NCBI GenBank assembly: GCA_001304035.1
Contig: LJUD01000156.1
Span: 1 to 10,223 of the forward strand
Direction: 5' to 3'
Origin: a bacterium SM23_31
GTDB taxonomy: Bacteria > SM23-31
DNA: 10,223 nt
Shown: piece after piece, positions 1-6,821 of the stretch
Layout: each line of letters begins with the position of its first letter
Numbering within the stretch: the first letter of the stretch is position 1
Notes under the pieces: generated by a model
The model's input: only the letters and a program-made list of their open reading frames with translations
Databases searched by the model: none
Told to the model about the DNA's origin: nothing
Program-made: the position numbers and the translations under genes

Positions 1-1
1 C

Positions 2-739
2 GCAGGGGACGAACCATTCCTTATTGCACGTAAGCTTCCGGGCGTACCCGTAATCGTTAGCAAAAACCGGGTACGAGGTGCTCTTAAAGCAAAAAAACGG
101 TTCAAACCCGATGTTATCTTACTTGATGACGGCTTTCAACATCGCAGATTAGAGCGAAAGGTAGATATTGTATTGTTGGATTCCCCTGAAATCCTGCACA
201 ATAATATTTTTTTGCGTGAGCCGCTTAAAAACCTTCGCCGTGCCGATGTTGTAATCTTTACAAAGTACGACCTGTATGAAAATGCTGAAGATATTCAGGA
301 AGAAATGGTAAAAACACTCTCGTGTCCCGTGTTTCGTGCACAGTACAAACCGGCGTTCATACGGAATGATGAGCAAGAACATCCCATTGCTCTATTAGAC
401 AAGAAAACCGTATGGCTTGTGGCAGGTATTGCAAAACCTGAATATTTTATACACGCAATTAAGCAGATGGGTGCACATGTAAGCCGTAAATTCTTATACA
501 AAGACCATGCACGTTATTCCCGCTGGAAAGTGCGCCGCATAATTCGTAAATTCCGAACCTCGTCGGCGGATTATCTCATTACTACAGAAAAAGACTGGCA
601 CAAACTAAAACGCTGGATACTACCGGACACACCATTCTATTACCTCGACATCGATGTTGAAATTCACCGCGCCTCTCTTTTCCTGAAACTCATCTCCGAT
701 GCCGCATACCTGTATAAAGCAGAAGATATGTTTGAATAA
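2..739 (+). CDS. lpxK: Tetraacyldisaccharide 4'-kinase, 3' part (lipid A synthesis)
   Basis: LpxK phosphorylates the 4' position of the tetraacyldisaccharide lipid A precursor at the inner face of the cytoplasmic membrane, using ATP. The frame is open from the left edge and ends at TAA 737-739, giving 245 residues. Family proteins are usually about 330-380 residues, so roughly the first 100 residues, including the membrane anchor and Walker A loop, lie outside the window. Visible family motifs are GDEP (residues 2-5), DDGFQH (42-47), LREPL followed by RRADVVIFTK (71-88), and the C-terminal TTEKDWHKL segment. The gene ends 9 bp from the end of a convergent gene with no clear terminator between them. 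Its presence implies an LPS or lipid A outer membrane. The family assignment is secure; the true start cannot be seen. Confidence 0.95.
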   Translation, partial: AGDEPFLIARKLPGVPVIVSKNRVRGALKAKKRFKPDVILLDDGFQHRRLERKVDIVLLDSPEILHNNIFLREPLKNLRRADVVIFTKYDLYENAEDIQEEMVKTLSCPVFRAQYKPAFIRNDEQEHPIALLDKKTVWLVAGIAKPEYFIHAIKQMGAHVSRKFLYKDHARYSRWKVRRIIRKFRTSSADYLITTEKDWHKLKRWILPDTPFYYLDIDVEIHRASLFLKLISDAAYLYKAEDMFE

Positions 740-748
740 ATAGCTTTT

Positions 749-1435
749 CTATATCCGGTGTGCTGTGACGATAAGAATAAGGGTCTTACCCGTGCCCTCA
801 TGTTTGATGGCAGCAAAAACCTCTTTAATATCTTCCTTGAGTTCGGCAGAGGATGTATAGACAGGTTTGGCATATTTTCCGCTGATATCGTTTAAATATT
901 CGCTCAGAGTAAACTGCCTGAAACGGACAGGCGACTCTGTACCCGGAATATAATCTACCTCGAAAATAATAGAAAACTGCCCCTCAGCGAGGTCGAATAA
1001 TGTGAGACTTTTTTCTTCGGTTCTTATATATACTTTGTCAAGTTCTTCATATTTAGAATAGGAATAGAGCGGATCGAGCAGTTCGTGAATTGCCGTACTA
1101 TCGGGTACGGTTTTCACTTTGGGATCGTCCGAACCCAGCAGTAATTGGATTTCAATTATAAATTGCTGAGCCGGTTTGTCAAACTCGGAAAGAAGGTTTG
1201 TTATCTGGACAAGATATGAGGGGCGGTCAACGACAACCATCATATTTAGTGCTTCGGAAGATTTCAACTGCCCTCTGTTCGACAGTATAGCCTTCACCAG
1301 CGGTTCAAATTCCTTAACGGTTTTGAACCGGACCCGGAAAGTTTTAGAAACGGGCTCCTCTTCCTGCTGGGCAAATGATGGAGCACACAGGAACAGAGAA
1401 GTAATTATAAATGTATATAAAAGAAAATGTTTCAT
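749..1435 (-). CDS. Exported protein with a single secretin N-type domain, no evident pore domain
   Basis: The 228-residue protein starts with a signal peptide (KHF, a hydrophobic run LLYTFIITSLFLCAPSFA, then QQEEE), so cleavage after about residue 22 and a periplasmic location are likely. The in-frame ATG at 1450 would add five polar residues before the signal peptide, so the ATG at 1433-1435 is preferred; neither has a clear ribosome binding site. Roughly residues 30-100 look like the short N1-type domain of secretins (GspD, PilQ): a beta-strand FRVRFKTV, a helix, MMVVVDRPSYLVQITNLLSEFDKP, then FIIEIQLLLGS. The remaining 125 residues end in a strand-rich segment (KTLILIVTAHRI) vaguely like the end of a secretin, but the protein is far too short for a complete one (usually above 400 residues). 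It could be a secretin-derived accessory protein or a periplasmic assembly factor. No secretion genes lie nearby. The domain call is moderate; the function is unknown. Confidence 0.75.
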   Translation of the reverse strand: MKHFLLYTFIITSLFLCAPSFAQQEEEPVSKTFRVRFKTVKEFEPLVKAILSNRGQLKSSEALNMMVVVDRPSYLVQITNLLSEFDKPAQQFIIEIQLLLGSDDPKVKTVPDSTAIHELLDPLYSYSKYEELDKVYIRTEEKSLTLFDLAEGQFSIIFEVDYIPGTESPVRFRQFTLSEYLNDISGKYAKPVYTSSAELKEDIKEVFAAIKHEGTGKTLILIVTAHRI

Positions 1436-1450
1436 AAAATAATCCGGCAT

Positions 1451-1643
1451 GTCTATCTAATGTATCGGCTAAATACAAATAAATATTGAACATTGTTAGT
1501 CAATTGTACGGTTTTTTTCTAAATTGCACAATATTTTTTTTAGAAAATATTCTCCAATTATATTCTTGCTTATTATACCCTTTAATGTTAAATTTTAATC
1601 CTGATACATTATTTAAAATGTTTTTTACAATAATCCCGTGAAA
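1451..1643. promoter_or_regulatory. AT-rich divergent intergenic region, presumed promoters
   Basis: This is the only gap in the window between divergently transcribed genes, so it must hold the promoters of both the secretin-like gene and the cysteine desulfurase gene. It is strongly AT-rich. A 9-bp inverted repeat TTTTCTAAA / TTTAGAAAA flanks an ATTGCACAAT core around 1514-1558 and could be an operator. I could not pick out a convincing -35/-10 pair in either direction, and no Shine-Dalgarno site precedes the desulfurase start. Confidence 0.35.
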
Positions 1644-2786
1644 ATGAAAGTGTATCTCGATTACAGTGCCTCAACGCCGGTCGATAAACGGGTTTTGGAT
1701 GCCATGCTGCCCTATTTCAGGGAGCACTTCGGCAACGCTTCAAGCATTCACAGTTATGGACGCGAGGCGAAATACGCTCTTGAACAGGCACGGGAAAATA
1801 TAGCACAGGTGATTAGAGCGCAGCCGGAGGAGATATATTTTACCAGCGGCGGAACTGAATCCGATAACTGGGCATTAACCGGTTACTGCATTAACAATAA
1901 GAACCGCGGAAATCATATCGTTACGAATAATGCCGAGCATCATGCTGTAATTAATACATGCAAGTTTTTAGAAGCTCAGGGCTTTGAGGTTACGTATCTG
2001 CCGATTGAACCTGACGGTACGCTTAATCTGAATGAACTGAAGGACGCCGTCACCGGCAGGACACTAATTGTTTCAATCATGCATGTTAATAATGAAATCG
2101 GAACGGTCAACGACCTGAAAGCGATAGGTAAGGTCGTAAAGGAAAAAGGCGCTGTATTTCATACCGACGGTGCGCAGTCGTTCGGTAAGGTGCCCATTGA
2201 CGTTAATACAATGAATATCGACATGCTCTCGATGTCAAGTCATAAGCTTTATGGGCCCAAAGGTGTCGGTGTGTTGTATATCCGCAAAGGTACGAATATT
2301 GCTAAATTAATGTACGGCGGAGGTCATGAACGCAACCGGCGGAGCGGTACGGAAAATATCCCCGCAATTGTCGGATTCGGCACGGCAGCTAAAATCTGTA
2401 AAAGAGAAATGGAAAAGGAAAGCAAGACACTGATTGAACTGCGAACCTATTTCTGGGATAAAATTCAGGAAAATATACCGGATGTACGGTTAAACGGACA
2501 ATGGGAACAGCGTCTTCCGGGTAATTTAAACGTCTCTTTTAAAGACGCAGACGGTGAATCGGTGCTGCTCAGTCTTGATTTGCACGGCATTGCGGTTTCT
2601 GCAGGCTCTGCGTGCGAATCCGGAAGTATCAAACCGTCGCATGTCATTACGGCTCTTAAAATGCCGCCGGAATATGCCAAGTCAGCCATCCGCTTTACAC
2701 TCGGCAGATGGACAACACGGTCCGAATTAGACTATACTGTCTCCGTTCTTAAAGACATTATCGAGCGGGTACGGAGCTTGAAATAA
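1644..2786 (+). CDS. iscS: Cysteine desulfurase (NifS/IscS class V aminotransferase)
   Basis: This is a PLP-dependent enzyme that removes sulfur from L-cysteine, giving alanine and an enzyme persulfide. The 380-residue protein has the usual family length. Visible motifs, numbered from the ATG at 1644: YLDYSASTPVD at the N-terminus, FTSGGTESDNWAL (66-78), the His pair NAEHHA (~97-101), HVNNEIGTV, FHTDGAQSFGK, the PLP lysine in SSHKLYGPKG (K201), RRSGTENIPAIVGF, and the catalytic cysteine in SAGSACESG (C324). A GTG six bases upstream (1638) is in frame, but the ATG gives the normal family N-terminus. Neither has a Shine-Dalgarno site. The next gene is mnmA, and no iscU, iscA or nifU follows, so delivery of sulfur to MnmA, as in the YrvO-MnmA pair of Bacillus subtilis, is the likeliest role. 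A wider role in Fe-S assembly cannot be excluded. Confidence 0.93.
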   Translation: MKVYLDYSASTPVDKRVLDAMLPYFREHFGNASSIHSYGREAKYALEQARENIAQVIRAQPEEIYFTSGGTESDNWALTGYCINNKNRGNHIVTNNAEHHAVINTCKFLEAQGFEVTYLPIEPDGTLNLNELKDAVTGRTLIVSIMHVNNEIGTVNDLKAIGKVVKEKGAVFHTDGAQSFGKVPIDVNTMNIDMLSMSSHKLYGPKGVGVLYIRKGTNIAKLMYGGGHERNRRSGTENIPAIVGFGTAAKICKREMEKESKTLIELRTYFWDKIQENIPDVRLNGQWEQRLPGNLNVSFKDADGESVLLSLDLHGIAVSAGSACESGSIKPSHVITALKMPPEYAKSAIRFTLGRWTTRSELDYTVSVLKDIIERVRSLK

Positions 2787-2813
2787 AAATATTATATGGT
2801 TTGAATAAATTTT

Positions 2814-2852
2814 GACACAGATTAACGCAGATTGATTATGAAAAACGCAGAC
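2814..2852. repeat. ACGCAGA-type intergenic repeat before mnmA
   Basis: GACACAGATTAACGCAGATT is followed after a short gap by AACGCAGAC. This resembles the dispersed ACACAGATTAACACAGATT-type intergenic repeats seen in many bacterial genomes. It lies in the 173-bp gap between the desulfurase and mnmA genes. The family assignment rests on recall, not on a search. Confidence 0.35.
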
Positions 2853-2885
2853 AATTTTTTACAAAGATTTTTTCATAAATAATCG

Positions 2886-2900
2886 TCCCGCTGAGCGGGA
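2886..2900. repeat. TCCCGCTNAGCGGGA palindrome, copy 1
   Basis: TCCCGCTGAGCGGGA can fold as a 6-bp stem (TCCCGC/GCGGGA) with loop TGA. It is one of six copies of this 15-mer in the window. It has no following T-run, so it is not a normal terminator. The adjacent GGATCTTTCCG (2905-2915) is an exact reverse complement of 9974-9984. Confidence 0.85.
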
Positions 2901-2959
2901 TTCGGGATCTTTCCGGTATTAATACCAAATTTCACATGAATTAAAAATTCTCAAGTAAT

Positions 2960-4078
2960 ATGTCGAACATATTCAAAAACAATAAGACCGTGCTTGTGGC
3001 GATGAGCGGGGGCGTGGATAGTTCTGTCACGGCGGCGCTGTTGAAAGAACAGGGATTTAATGTAATCGGAATAACCATGCGCCTGTCGGATGAGGAAGAT
3101 GCTTCTATATATGCACTTCCAGACCGGTCATGTTGTTCCGTTGAGATGGCATCCCGGGCGCGAAGAGTGTGCGACCATCTCGGCGTTCCGCATTATGTGG
3201 TTGACTTCCGGGAGGCGTTCAGAAAACAGGTCAAGGATAATTTCTACGGGCAGTACATCAACGGCATGACACCAAATCCCTGTGTACGGTGCAATACCCA
3301 TATTAAATGGAAACCGCTGGTACGGAAGAAAAACATACTAGGGGCGGATTTTATCGCAACCGGACATTATGCGCGGGTCGTTAAAAACGAGATTACAGGC
3401 GCATTTGAACTGCACAGGGGAGTCGACCGCCGGAAAGAACAAACTTACTTTTTATGGGGGCTGACCGGAGAACTGCTGAGCTTTACGCTCTTTCCGCTTG
3501 GAGAGTTAACTAAAAAACGGGTGCGGGCTCTTGCAAAAAAATACAATTTAGTTACGGCAAATACTGCCGAAAGCCAGGAGATATGCTTTATACCCGACAA
3601 TGATTACCGAAGGTATGTTAACGAACGCCTCCGCCTGGATGGAAAAACATTCAATAGCGGTGAAATTCGCGATGTATCCGGCAAACTGTTAGGTACTCAT
3701 AACGGTTACCACAATTTCACAATTGGTCAGCGCAAGCGGCTGGGGATTGCAGCAGGAAAACCTGTATATGTAACCGAAATCAACACGGATGAAAATGTTG
3801 TTGTAGTGGGTAATGAAGATGCTCTTTTATCGGATTCGCTTCATGCGGAATCGGTTAACTGGATAAACGGCATTCCCGCTGGAGACGACTTGAATGCGTG
3901 GGTTAAAATTCGGTATCGGGACCCCGGGGCAGATGCGGTTTTGCAGCCGGAAGGCTCAAAGAACGTTACGGTACTTTTTAAAAACCCTGTCCGTGCGGTT
4001 ACTCCCGGTCAATCAGTTGTGTTTTATAAAGACGACCGGGTTATCGGAGGGGGGATTATCTCTAAAAAAGCCGGTTGA
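2960..4078 (+). CDS. mnmA: tRNA-specific 2-thiouridylase MnmA (TrmU)
   Basis: MnmA adenylates and then thiolates C2 of U34 in tRNA-Lys, -Glu and -Gln, in the cytoplasm, using persulfide sulfur. The 372-residue protein has a full family layout: PP-loop ATP pyrophosphatase motif SGGVDSS (16-22), NPCVRCN with the first catalytic cysteine (C108), ATGHYARV (133-140), EQTYFLWGL (160-168), and SQEICF with the second catalytic cysteine (C209). The C-terminal tRNA-binding and beta-barrel part contains NFTIGQRKRLGI (252-263). The start is ATG, with no clear ribosome binding site. The gene lies 173 bp after a cysteine desulfurase gene, the probable sulfur donor. No tus relay genes are visible, which fits direct transfer. 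The stop codon overlaps the first base of an ATCCCGCTTAGCGGGAT palindrome. Confidence 0.96.
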   Translation: MSNIFKNNKTVLVAMSGGVDSSVTAALLKEQGFNVIGITMRLSDEEDASIYALPDRSCCSVEMASRARRVCDHLGVPHYVVDFREAFRKQVKDNFYGQYINGMTPNPCVRCNTHIKWKPLVRKKNILGADFIATGHYARVVKNEITGAFELHRGVDRRKEQTYFLWGLTGELLSFTLFPLGELTKKRVRALAKKYNLVTANTAESQEICFIPDNDYRRYVNERLRLDGKTFNSGEIRDVSGKLLGTHNGYHNFTIGQRKRLGIAAGKPVYVTEINTDENVVVVGNEDALLSDSLHAESVNWINGIPAGDDLNAWVKIRYRDPGADAVLQPEGSKNVTVLFKNPVRAVTPGQSVVFYKDDRVIGGGIISKKAG

Positions 4079-4094
4079 TCCCGCTTAGCGGGAT
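4078..4094. repeat. TCCCGCTNAGCGGGA palindrome, copy 2, at the mnmA stop
   Basis: ATCCCGCTTAGCGGGAT begins on the last base of the mnmA stop codon. The 17-mer is identical to 9889-9905. The stem is 7 bp with a TTA loop. No T-run follows, but the stem could protect the 3' end of the mnmA transcript or weakly halt transcription. Confidence 0.85.
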
Positions 4095-4117
4095 AAACAG
4101 TTAAAAATATATATCTC

Positions 4118-4141
4118 GCTCCGAAGGAGTTCTTTCGGGGC
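4118..4141. repeat. Stem-loop between mnmA and panB
   Basis: GCTCCGAA (4118-4125) pairs with TTCGGGGC (4134-4141), 8 bp with one T-G pair, around an 8-base loop. No T-run follows. It is one more stem-loop of the intergenic collection, and its sequence is unlike the CCCGC family. Confidence 0.6.
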
Positions 4142-4228
4142 AAAATCGCTAAGTTTTAATATTAGAAAAAAGCATCACAAAAAATTTTGAAATAAAATCA
4201 ATATTTTATACAAAATTTCTTGGCGAAC

Positions 4229-4243
4229 TTTGCGTCTTTGTGA
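4229..4243. repeat. Relative of the GCAAAGCCGCAAAG repeat, before panB
   Basis: TTTGCGTCTTTGTGA matches TTTGCGGCTTTGCGA (5218-5232, before the ilvC homologue) at 13 of 15 positions. Both copies are preceded at some distance by AAAAAATTTTGAA. It resembles the widespread GCAAAGACGCAAAG intergenic repeat. The two copies lie 40 and 34 bp upstream of the next start codon. Confidence 0.5.
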
Positions 4244-4282
4244 GATATTTTTATCCTAATAATTTATAAAAGGAATGTGAAA

Positions 4283-5113
4283 ATGAGTTTATCAACGGGT
4301 AATTCAAAGATTGAAAAAGTAACTGTCGAGGATATCAAGTCTATGAAGCAAAGCGGTGAAAAGATCGCAGCTCTCACGGCATACGATTATTTAATGGCTC
4401 GTATCCTTGACAGCTGCAAAATCGATTTAATACTTGTGGGCGATTCTGCCGGAAATGTAATCGCAGGATATGGCACGACGCTTCCCGTTTCGGTTGAGGA
4501 GATGCTTTATCATACACGCGCTGTGCACAACGGCGTAAAACGTGCGCTCCTTATCCTCGACATGCCGTTTCTGTCGTACCAATGCGGCACTGACGATGCG
4601 GTGAGAAATGCGGGACTCTTTTTAAAAGCCGGTGCAGAGGGGGTCAAGCTCGAAGGGGGCAGGCAGGTTGCCGAAATTGTTGAAAGGCTTGTCGGATTTG
4701 GGATTCCTGTAATGGGGCATCTCGGTTTGACGCCGCAGTCGATAAATGTTTTCGGAAACTACAAGGTTCGCGGTAAAAAATCGGATGAACAGAAGAGAAT
4801 CCTTGAAGATGCAAAAATTCTTGAACAGGCTGGAGTGTTTGCTATGGTGTTGGAGAAAGTCCCGGAGCAATTAGCCGGAGAAATTACAAAATCCGTTTCA
4901 GTTCCTACAATCGGTATCGGCGCAGGGCGATTTTGTGACGGGCAGATTTTGGTTTCTCACGACATTCTCGGAATCAACGAGGATTTCCGTCCAAAGTTTT
5001 TACGAAAATACGCTAACCTTGCTGAAGAAATGAGAAAAGCGTTCGGCAGTTTTATTAAAGATGTAAAAGGAGGAAATTATCCTTCCGAAAAGGAAAGCTA
5101 CACAGCTTCCTGA
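4283..5113 (+). CDS. panB: 3-methyl-2-oxobutanoate hydroxymethyltransferase (ketopantoate synthesis)
   Basis: PanB transfers a hydroxymethyl group from 5,10-methylene-THF to 2-oxoisovalerate, giving ketopantoate, the first committed step to pantothenate and CoA. The 276-residue protein has the usual length and TIM-barrel motifs, numbered from the ATG: VGDSAGN with Mg ligand D54, DMPF with D93, VKLEGG (K122, E124), GHLGLTPQS, VLEKVP with the proposed catalytic E191, and PTIGIGAG. An upstream in-frame GTG (4277) is too close to the AGGA at 4271-4274, whereas the ATG at 4283 has 8-base spacing, so the ATG is chosen. The next gene is a divergent IlvC homologue that may carry out the following step, ketopantoate reduction. 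No panC, panD or panE lies in the window. Confidence 0.95.
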   Translation: MSLSTGNSKIEKVTVEDIKSMKQSGEKIAALTAYDYLMARILDSCKIDLILVGDSAGNVIAGYGTTLPVSVEEMLYHTRAVHNGVKRALLILDMPFLSYQCGTDDAVRNAGLFLKAGAEGVKLEGGRQVAEIVERLVGFGIPVMGHLGLTPQSINVFGNYKVRGKKSDEQKRILEDAKILEQAGVFAMVLEKVPEQLAGEITKSVSVPTIGIGAGRFCDGQILVSHDILGINEDFRPKFLRKYANLAEEMRKAFGSFIKDVKGGNYPSEKESYTAS

Positions 5114-5154
5114 AGCGGTTATCGTGCAGATTGAAAATAAAAAGTGAAAATCTC

Positions 5155-5232
5155 TCGCAAAGCCGCAAAGATATTTCTAAATTAAAAAATTTTGAATAAA
5201 TTTTATTTTGTATCTTTTTTGCGGCTTTGCGA
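5155..5232. repeat. Inverted repeat (GCAAAGCCGCAAA arms) before the ilvC homologue
   Basis: The left arm TCGCAAAGCCGCAAAGATA (5155-5173) is the inverse of the right arm (5211-5232), apart from three extra T's in the right arm; 15 bp at the outer ends match perfectly. The enclosed 37 bases are almost entirely A/T. The structure fills most of the panB-ilvC gap and could be a small mobile palindromic element or a stable stem-loop affecting translation of the gene that starts 34 bp later. Confidence 0.75.
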
Positions 5233-5265
5233 AATAATATATTGCATAAACTTACCGGTGATTCT

Positions 5266-6261
5266 ATGAAATTTTATTACGATGATGACGCAGACTTGGA
5301 ATTATTGCATGACAAGGTAATAGGCATAATCGGCTACGGCAACCAGGGACGGGCACATGCACTGAACCTGAGGGATTCGGGCTTACATGTGGTAGTCGGT
5401 CTGCGGGAAGGAAGCCCGAACCGGAGTAAAGCGGAAAACGAGGGACTAACGGTAGATAAAATTGAGCGAACCGCTGAATCGGCTGATTTTATCGTCCTGC
5501 TCATTCCTGATGAACTCCAGCCCGAAGTTTACCGCAAATCCATCGAACCTCATCTTACAGGCGGGAAAATTCTCGGGTTTGCACACGGATTTAACATTCA
5601 TTTCGGCGGAATTAAACCGCCTGATTTTGTTGACGCGGTGATAAATTCTCCCAAATGTATCGGATACCTGGTCAGGGAAAACTACCGGAAAGGATACGGA
5701 TTCCCTAATCTCATTGCAGTCCATCAGGATGTTTCGGGCAAAGCCCGTGATTATGCCCTTGCCTATGCTAAGGGTATCGGGGGTACCCGGGCGGGCGTTA
5801 TGGAATCAACGGTGGAAGAAGAGACCGTTACCAACCTTTTCGGTGAGCAGTCGGTACTGTGCGGGGGAATTGTTGAACTCATTAAAGCCGGGTTTGAAAC
5901 GCTTGTACAGGCGGGTTACCAGCCGGAGATTGCGTTTTTTGAATGTATGCATGAGATAAAACCGATAATCGACTTGTTTTATAAAGAAGGGCTTGCAGAA
6001 ATGAACCGCAGGATAAGCAATACCGCTGAGTTTGGTGAATATATTTCCGGTCCCCGTGTAATCGGCGAGCAGACGCGCACGGCAATGAAATCCGTCCTTA
6101 GAGATATTCAGGATGGCGCATTTGCTAAACGCTGGATGGAAGAGCACCGGTCCGGTGAAAAAATTTTCGAATCCCTCCGTAAAGTCTCGGCAACACATCC
6201 CATTGAAAAAGTGGGCGCCCAAATGCGCAAAAAAATGCCCTGGCTGAAAGAAGATTTGTAG
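5266..6261 (+). CDS. Class I ketol-acid reductoisomerase homologue with altered metal site; possible ketopantoate reductase
   Basis: Class I KARI (IlvC) enzymes isomerise and reduce acetolactate in branched-chain amino acid synthesis, using NADPH and two Mg ions. The 331 residues align end to end with the family. Present: Rossmann motif GYGNQG (23-28), LREGS loop (46-50), AHGFNI with H107, K130, GEQ with E194, E226 and E230 in FFECMHE, S251 in ISNTAE, and the C-terminal MPWL. The Asp expected at 190 (normally DLFGEQ), which bridges both metals, is Asn here (codon AAC, 5833-5835). The usual PKGPGH is PKCIGY (129-134). These changes point to a paralogue with changed chemistry. IlvC is known to reduce ketopantoate in Corynebacterium, and panB lies directly upstream, so ketopantoate reduction is the leading inference; normal IlvC function or a sequencing error are alternatives. 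The ATG at 5266 gives the family N-terminus; a TTG at 5227 lies inside the repeat. Confidence 0.9.
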   Translation: MKFYYDDDADLELLHDKVIGIIGYGNQGRAHALNLRDSGLHVVVGLREGSPNRSKAENEGLTVDKIERTAESADFIVLLIPDELQPEVYRKSIEPHLTGGKILGFAHGFNIHFGGIKPPDFVDAVINSPKCIGYLVRENYRKGYGFPNLIAVHQDVSGKARDYALAYAKGIGGTRAGVMESTVEEETVTNLFGEQSVLCGGIVELIKAGFETLVQAGYQPEIAFFECMHEIKPIIDLFYKEGLAEMNRRISNTAEFGEYISGPRVIGEQTRTAMKSVLRDIQDGAFAKRWMEEHRSGEKIFESLRKVSATHPIEKVGAQMRKKMPWLKEDL

Positions 6262-6280
6262 AAGTTCCGTTCTCTGAAAC

Positions 6281-6453
6281 GGTATCAAGTCTTGTCTAAA
6301 GATCGGACTTTGTCTGACAATATCATAATTTTCCCCGATTACTCTGGGGATTGTGTTTTCAGAAAAAGTCTGATCTTTATTGAAGAGAAACATGTCTAAA
6401 GATGCACTTTTAACGGAAAAAGTCCCGCTAAGCGGGATGCAATACCTGATCCC
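6281..6453. repeat. Composite palindromic element with GGTATCAAG / CCTGATCCC ends
   Basis: The left end GGTATCAAGTCTTGTC and right end GCAATACCTGATCCC are imperfect inverted repeats of each other. The same end type bounds the elements at 6932-7013 and 8672-8735. Inside, TAAAGATCGGACTTTGTCT (6297-6315) is inverted at 6361-6379 with two mismatches, enclosing a TCCCC/GGGGA stem (6332-6350). The interior also holds a second GTCTAAAGAT (6394-6403) and a TCCCGCTAAGCGGGA palindrome (6423-6437). It looks like nested insertion or duplication of small elements. Confidence 0.65.
6423..6437. repeat. TCCCGCTNAGCGGGA palindrome, copy 3
   Basis: TCCCGCTAAGCGGGA, loop TAA, lies near the right end of the composite element. 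The same arrangement, palindrome then ATGCAA, then ACCTGATCCCGA, recurs at 6983-7015, so the two are homologous element ends. Confidence 0.85.
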
Positions 6454-6482
6454 GAAGTAACGGAAAGTCTTATCCGTCCGTA

Positions 6483-6504
6483 GAGACGCATGGCGATGCG
6501 TCTC
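6483..6504. repeat. GAGACGCAT stem-loop
   Basis: GAGACGCAT pairs perfectly with ATGCGTCTC (9 bp) around loop GGCG, preceded by GTA. It resembles the GTAGAGACGC-type palindromes known from many bacterial genomes. No T-run follows. Confidence 0.75.
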
Positions 6505-6518
6505 ATATACCTTTTGCT

Positions 6519-6541
6519 GGTTCAAGTTTGTAACTTGAACC
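6519..6541. repeat. GGTTCAAGTT stem-loop
   Basis: GGTTCAAGTT pairs perfectly with AACTTGAACC (10 bp) around loop TGT. It lies only 14 bp from the previous stem-loop and is unrelated to it in sequence. Confidence 0.75.
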
Positions 6542-6555
6542 TGAAAGTTTCTGTT

Positions 6556-6570
6556 CATGTTTAAAACATG
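6556..6570. repeat. CATGTTTAAAACATG palindrome
   Basis: CATGTTT and AAACATG form a 7-bp near-perfect palindrome around one A. The nearby AGCATG/CATGCT stem (6626-6644) also carries a CATG core and an A-rich loop, so the two may be related. Confidence 0.6.
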
Positions 6571-6585
6571 CAGCAATGTATAACG

Positions 6586-6606
6586 CAATCCCGCTAAGCG
6601 GGACTG
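6586..6606. repeat. TCCCGCTNAGCGGGA palindrome, copy 4, extended stem
   Basis: TCCCGCTAAGCGGGA (6589-6603) is flanked by GCA on the left and TGC on the right, so the stem extends by three pairs beyond one mismatch. The core is identical to copy 3, but the flanks differ. Confidence 0.85.
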
Positions 6607-6625
6607 CGCCTACCTTTACAATTCC

Positions 6626-6644
6626 AGCATGCTAAAAACATGCT
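6626..6644. repeat. AGCATG stem-loop
   Basis: AGCATG pairs with CATGCT (6 bp) around the loop CTAAAAA. It is part of the dense palindrome cluster. Confidence 0.55.
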
Positions 6645-6671
6645 TCGGTAAAATAAAACATAACCGGTAGC

Positions 6672-6689
6672 CGCAGGCTTTAGCCTGCG
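6672..6689. repeat. CGCAGGCT stem-loop
   Basis: CGCAGGCT pairs perfectly with AGCCTGCG (8 bp) across a TT centre. The central CTTTAG resembles the CTNAG centre of the CCCGC palindromes. No T-run follows, so it is not a standard terminator. Confidence 0.7.
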
Positions 6690-6775
6690 TTAATAAAATA
6701 CTTTCCCCTCATACCTATTATAAACCATTAATGAATCTGCTATAAAAAGGTCAATTAAGGAAATTACAGTCCTGG

Positions 6776-6799
6776 AAGTCACGGACCAATCCGTGACTT
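6776..6799. repeat. AAGTCACGGA stem-loop (GTCAYGGA family, copy 1)
   Basis: AAGTCACGGA pairs perfectly with TCCGTGACTT (10 bp) around loop CCAA. Read on the other strand the loop is TTGG, close to the ATGG loop of the related stem-loop at 6822-6843. Confidence 0.75.
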
Positions 6800-6821
6800 T
6801 AAGGCTATTTTGTATAAATTG

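Noticed and set aside
1638..1643. GTG start for the cysteine desulfurase
   Set aside because: It adds only two residues with no ribosome binding site; the ATG at 1644 gives the standard family N-terminus.
4220..4234. TTGGCGAACTTTGCG before panB as a second sigma-54 promoter
   Set aside because: GG and GC are only 8 bases apart, not 10, and the sequence is explained by the GCAAAG repeat family.
5227..5265. Upstream TTG start for the ilvC homologue
   Set aside because: The added 13 residues are not part of the family N-terminus, and the TTG lies inside the right arm of the inverted repeat.
5806..6588. Minus-strand 260-residue reading frame overlapping the ilvC homologue
   Set aside because: It is antisense to a clearly conserved gene and runs into the palindrome region. 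The product has no recognisable family features.
6672..6689. CGCAGGCT stem-loop as a transcription terminator for the ilvC homologue
   Set aside because: It lies about 410 bp after the stop and is not followed by a T-run; it fits the dispersed palindrome type better.
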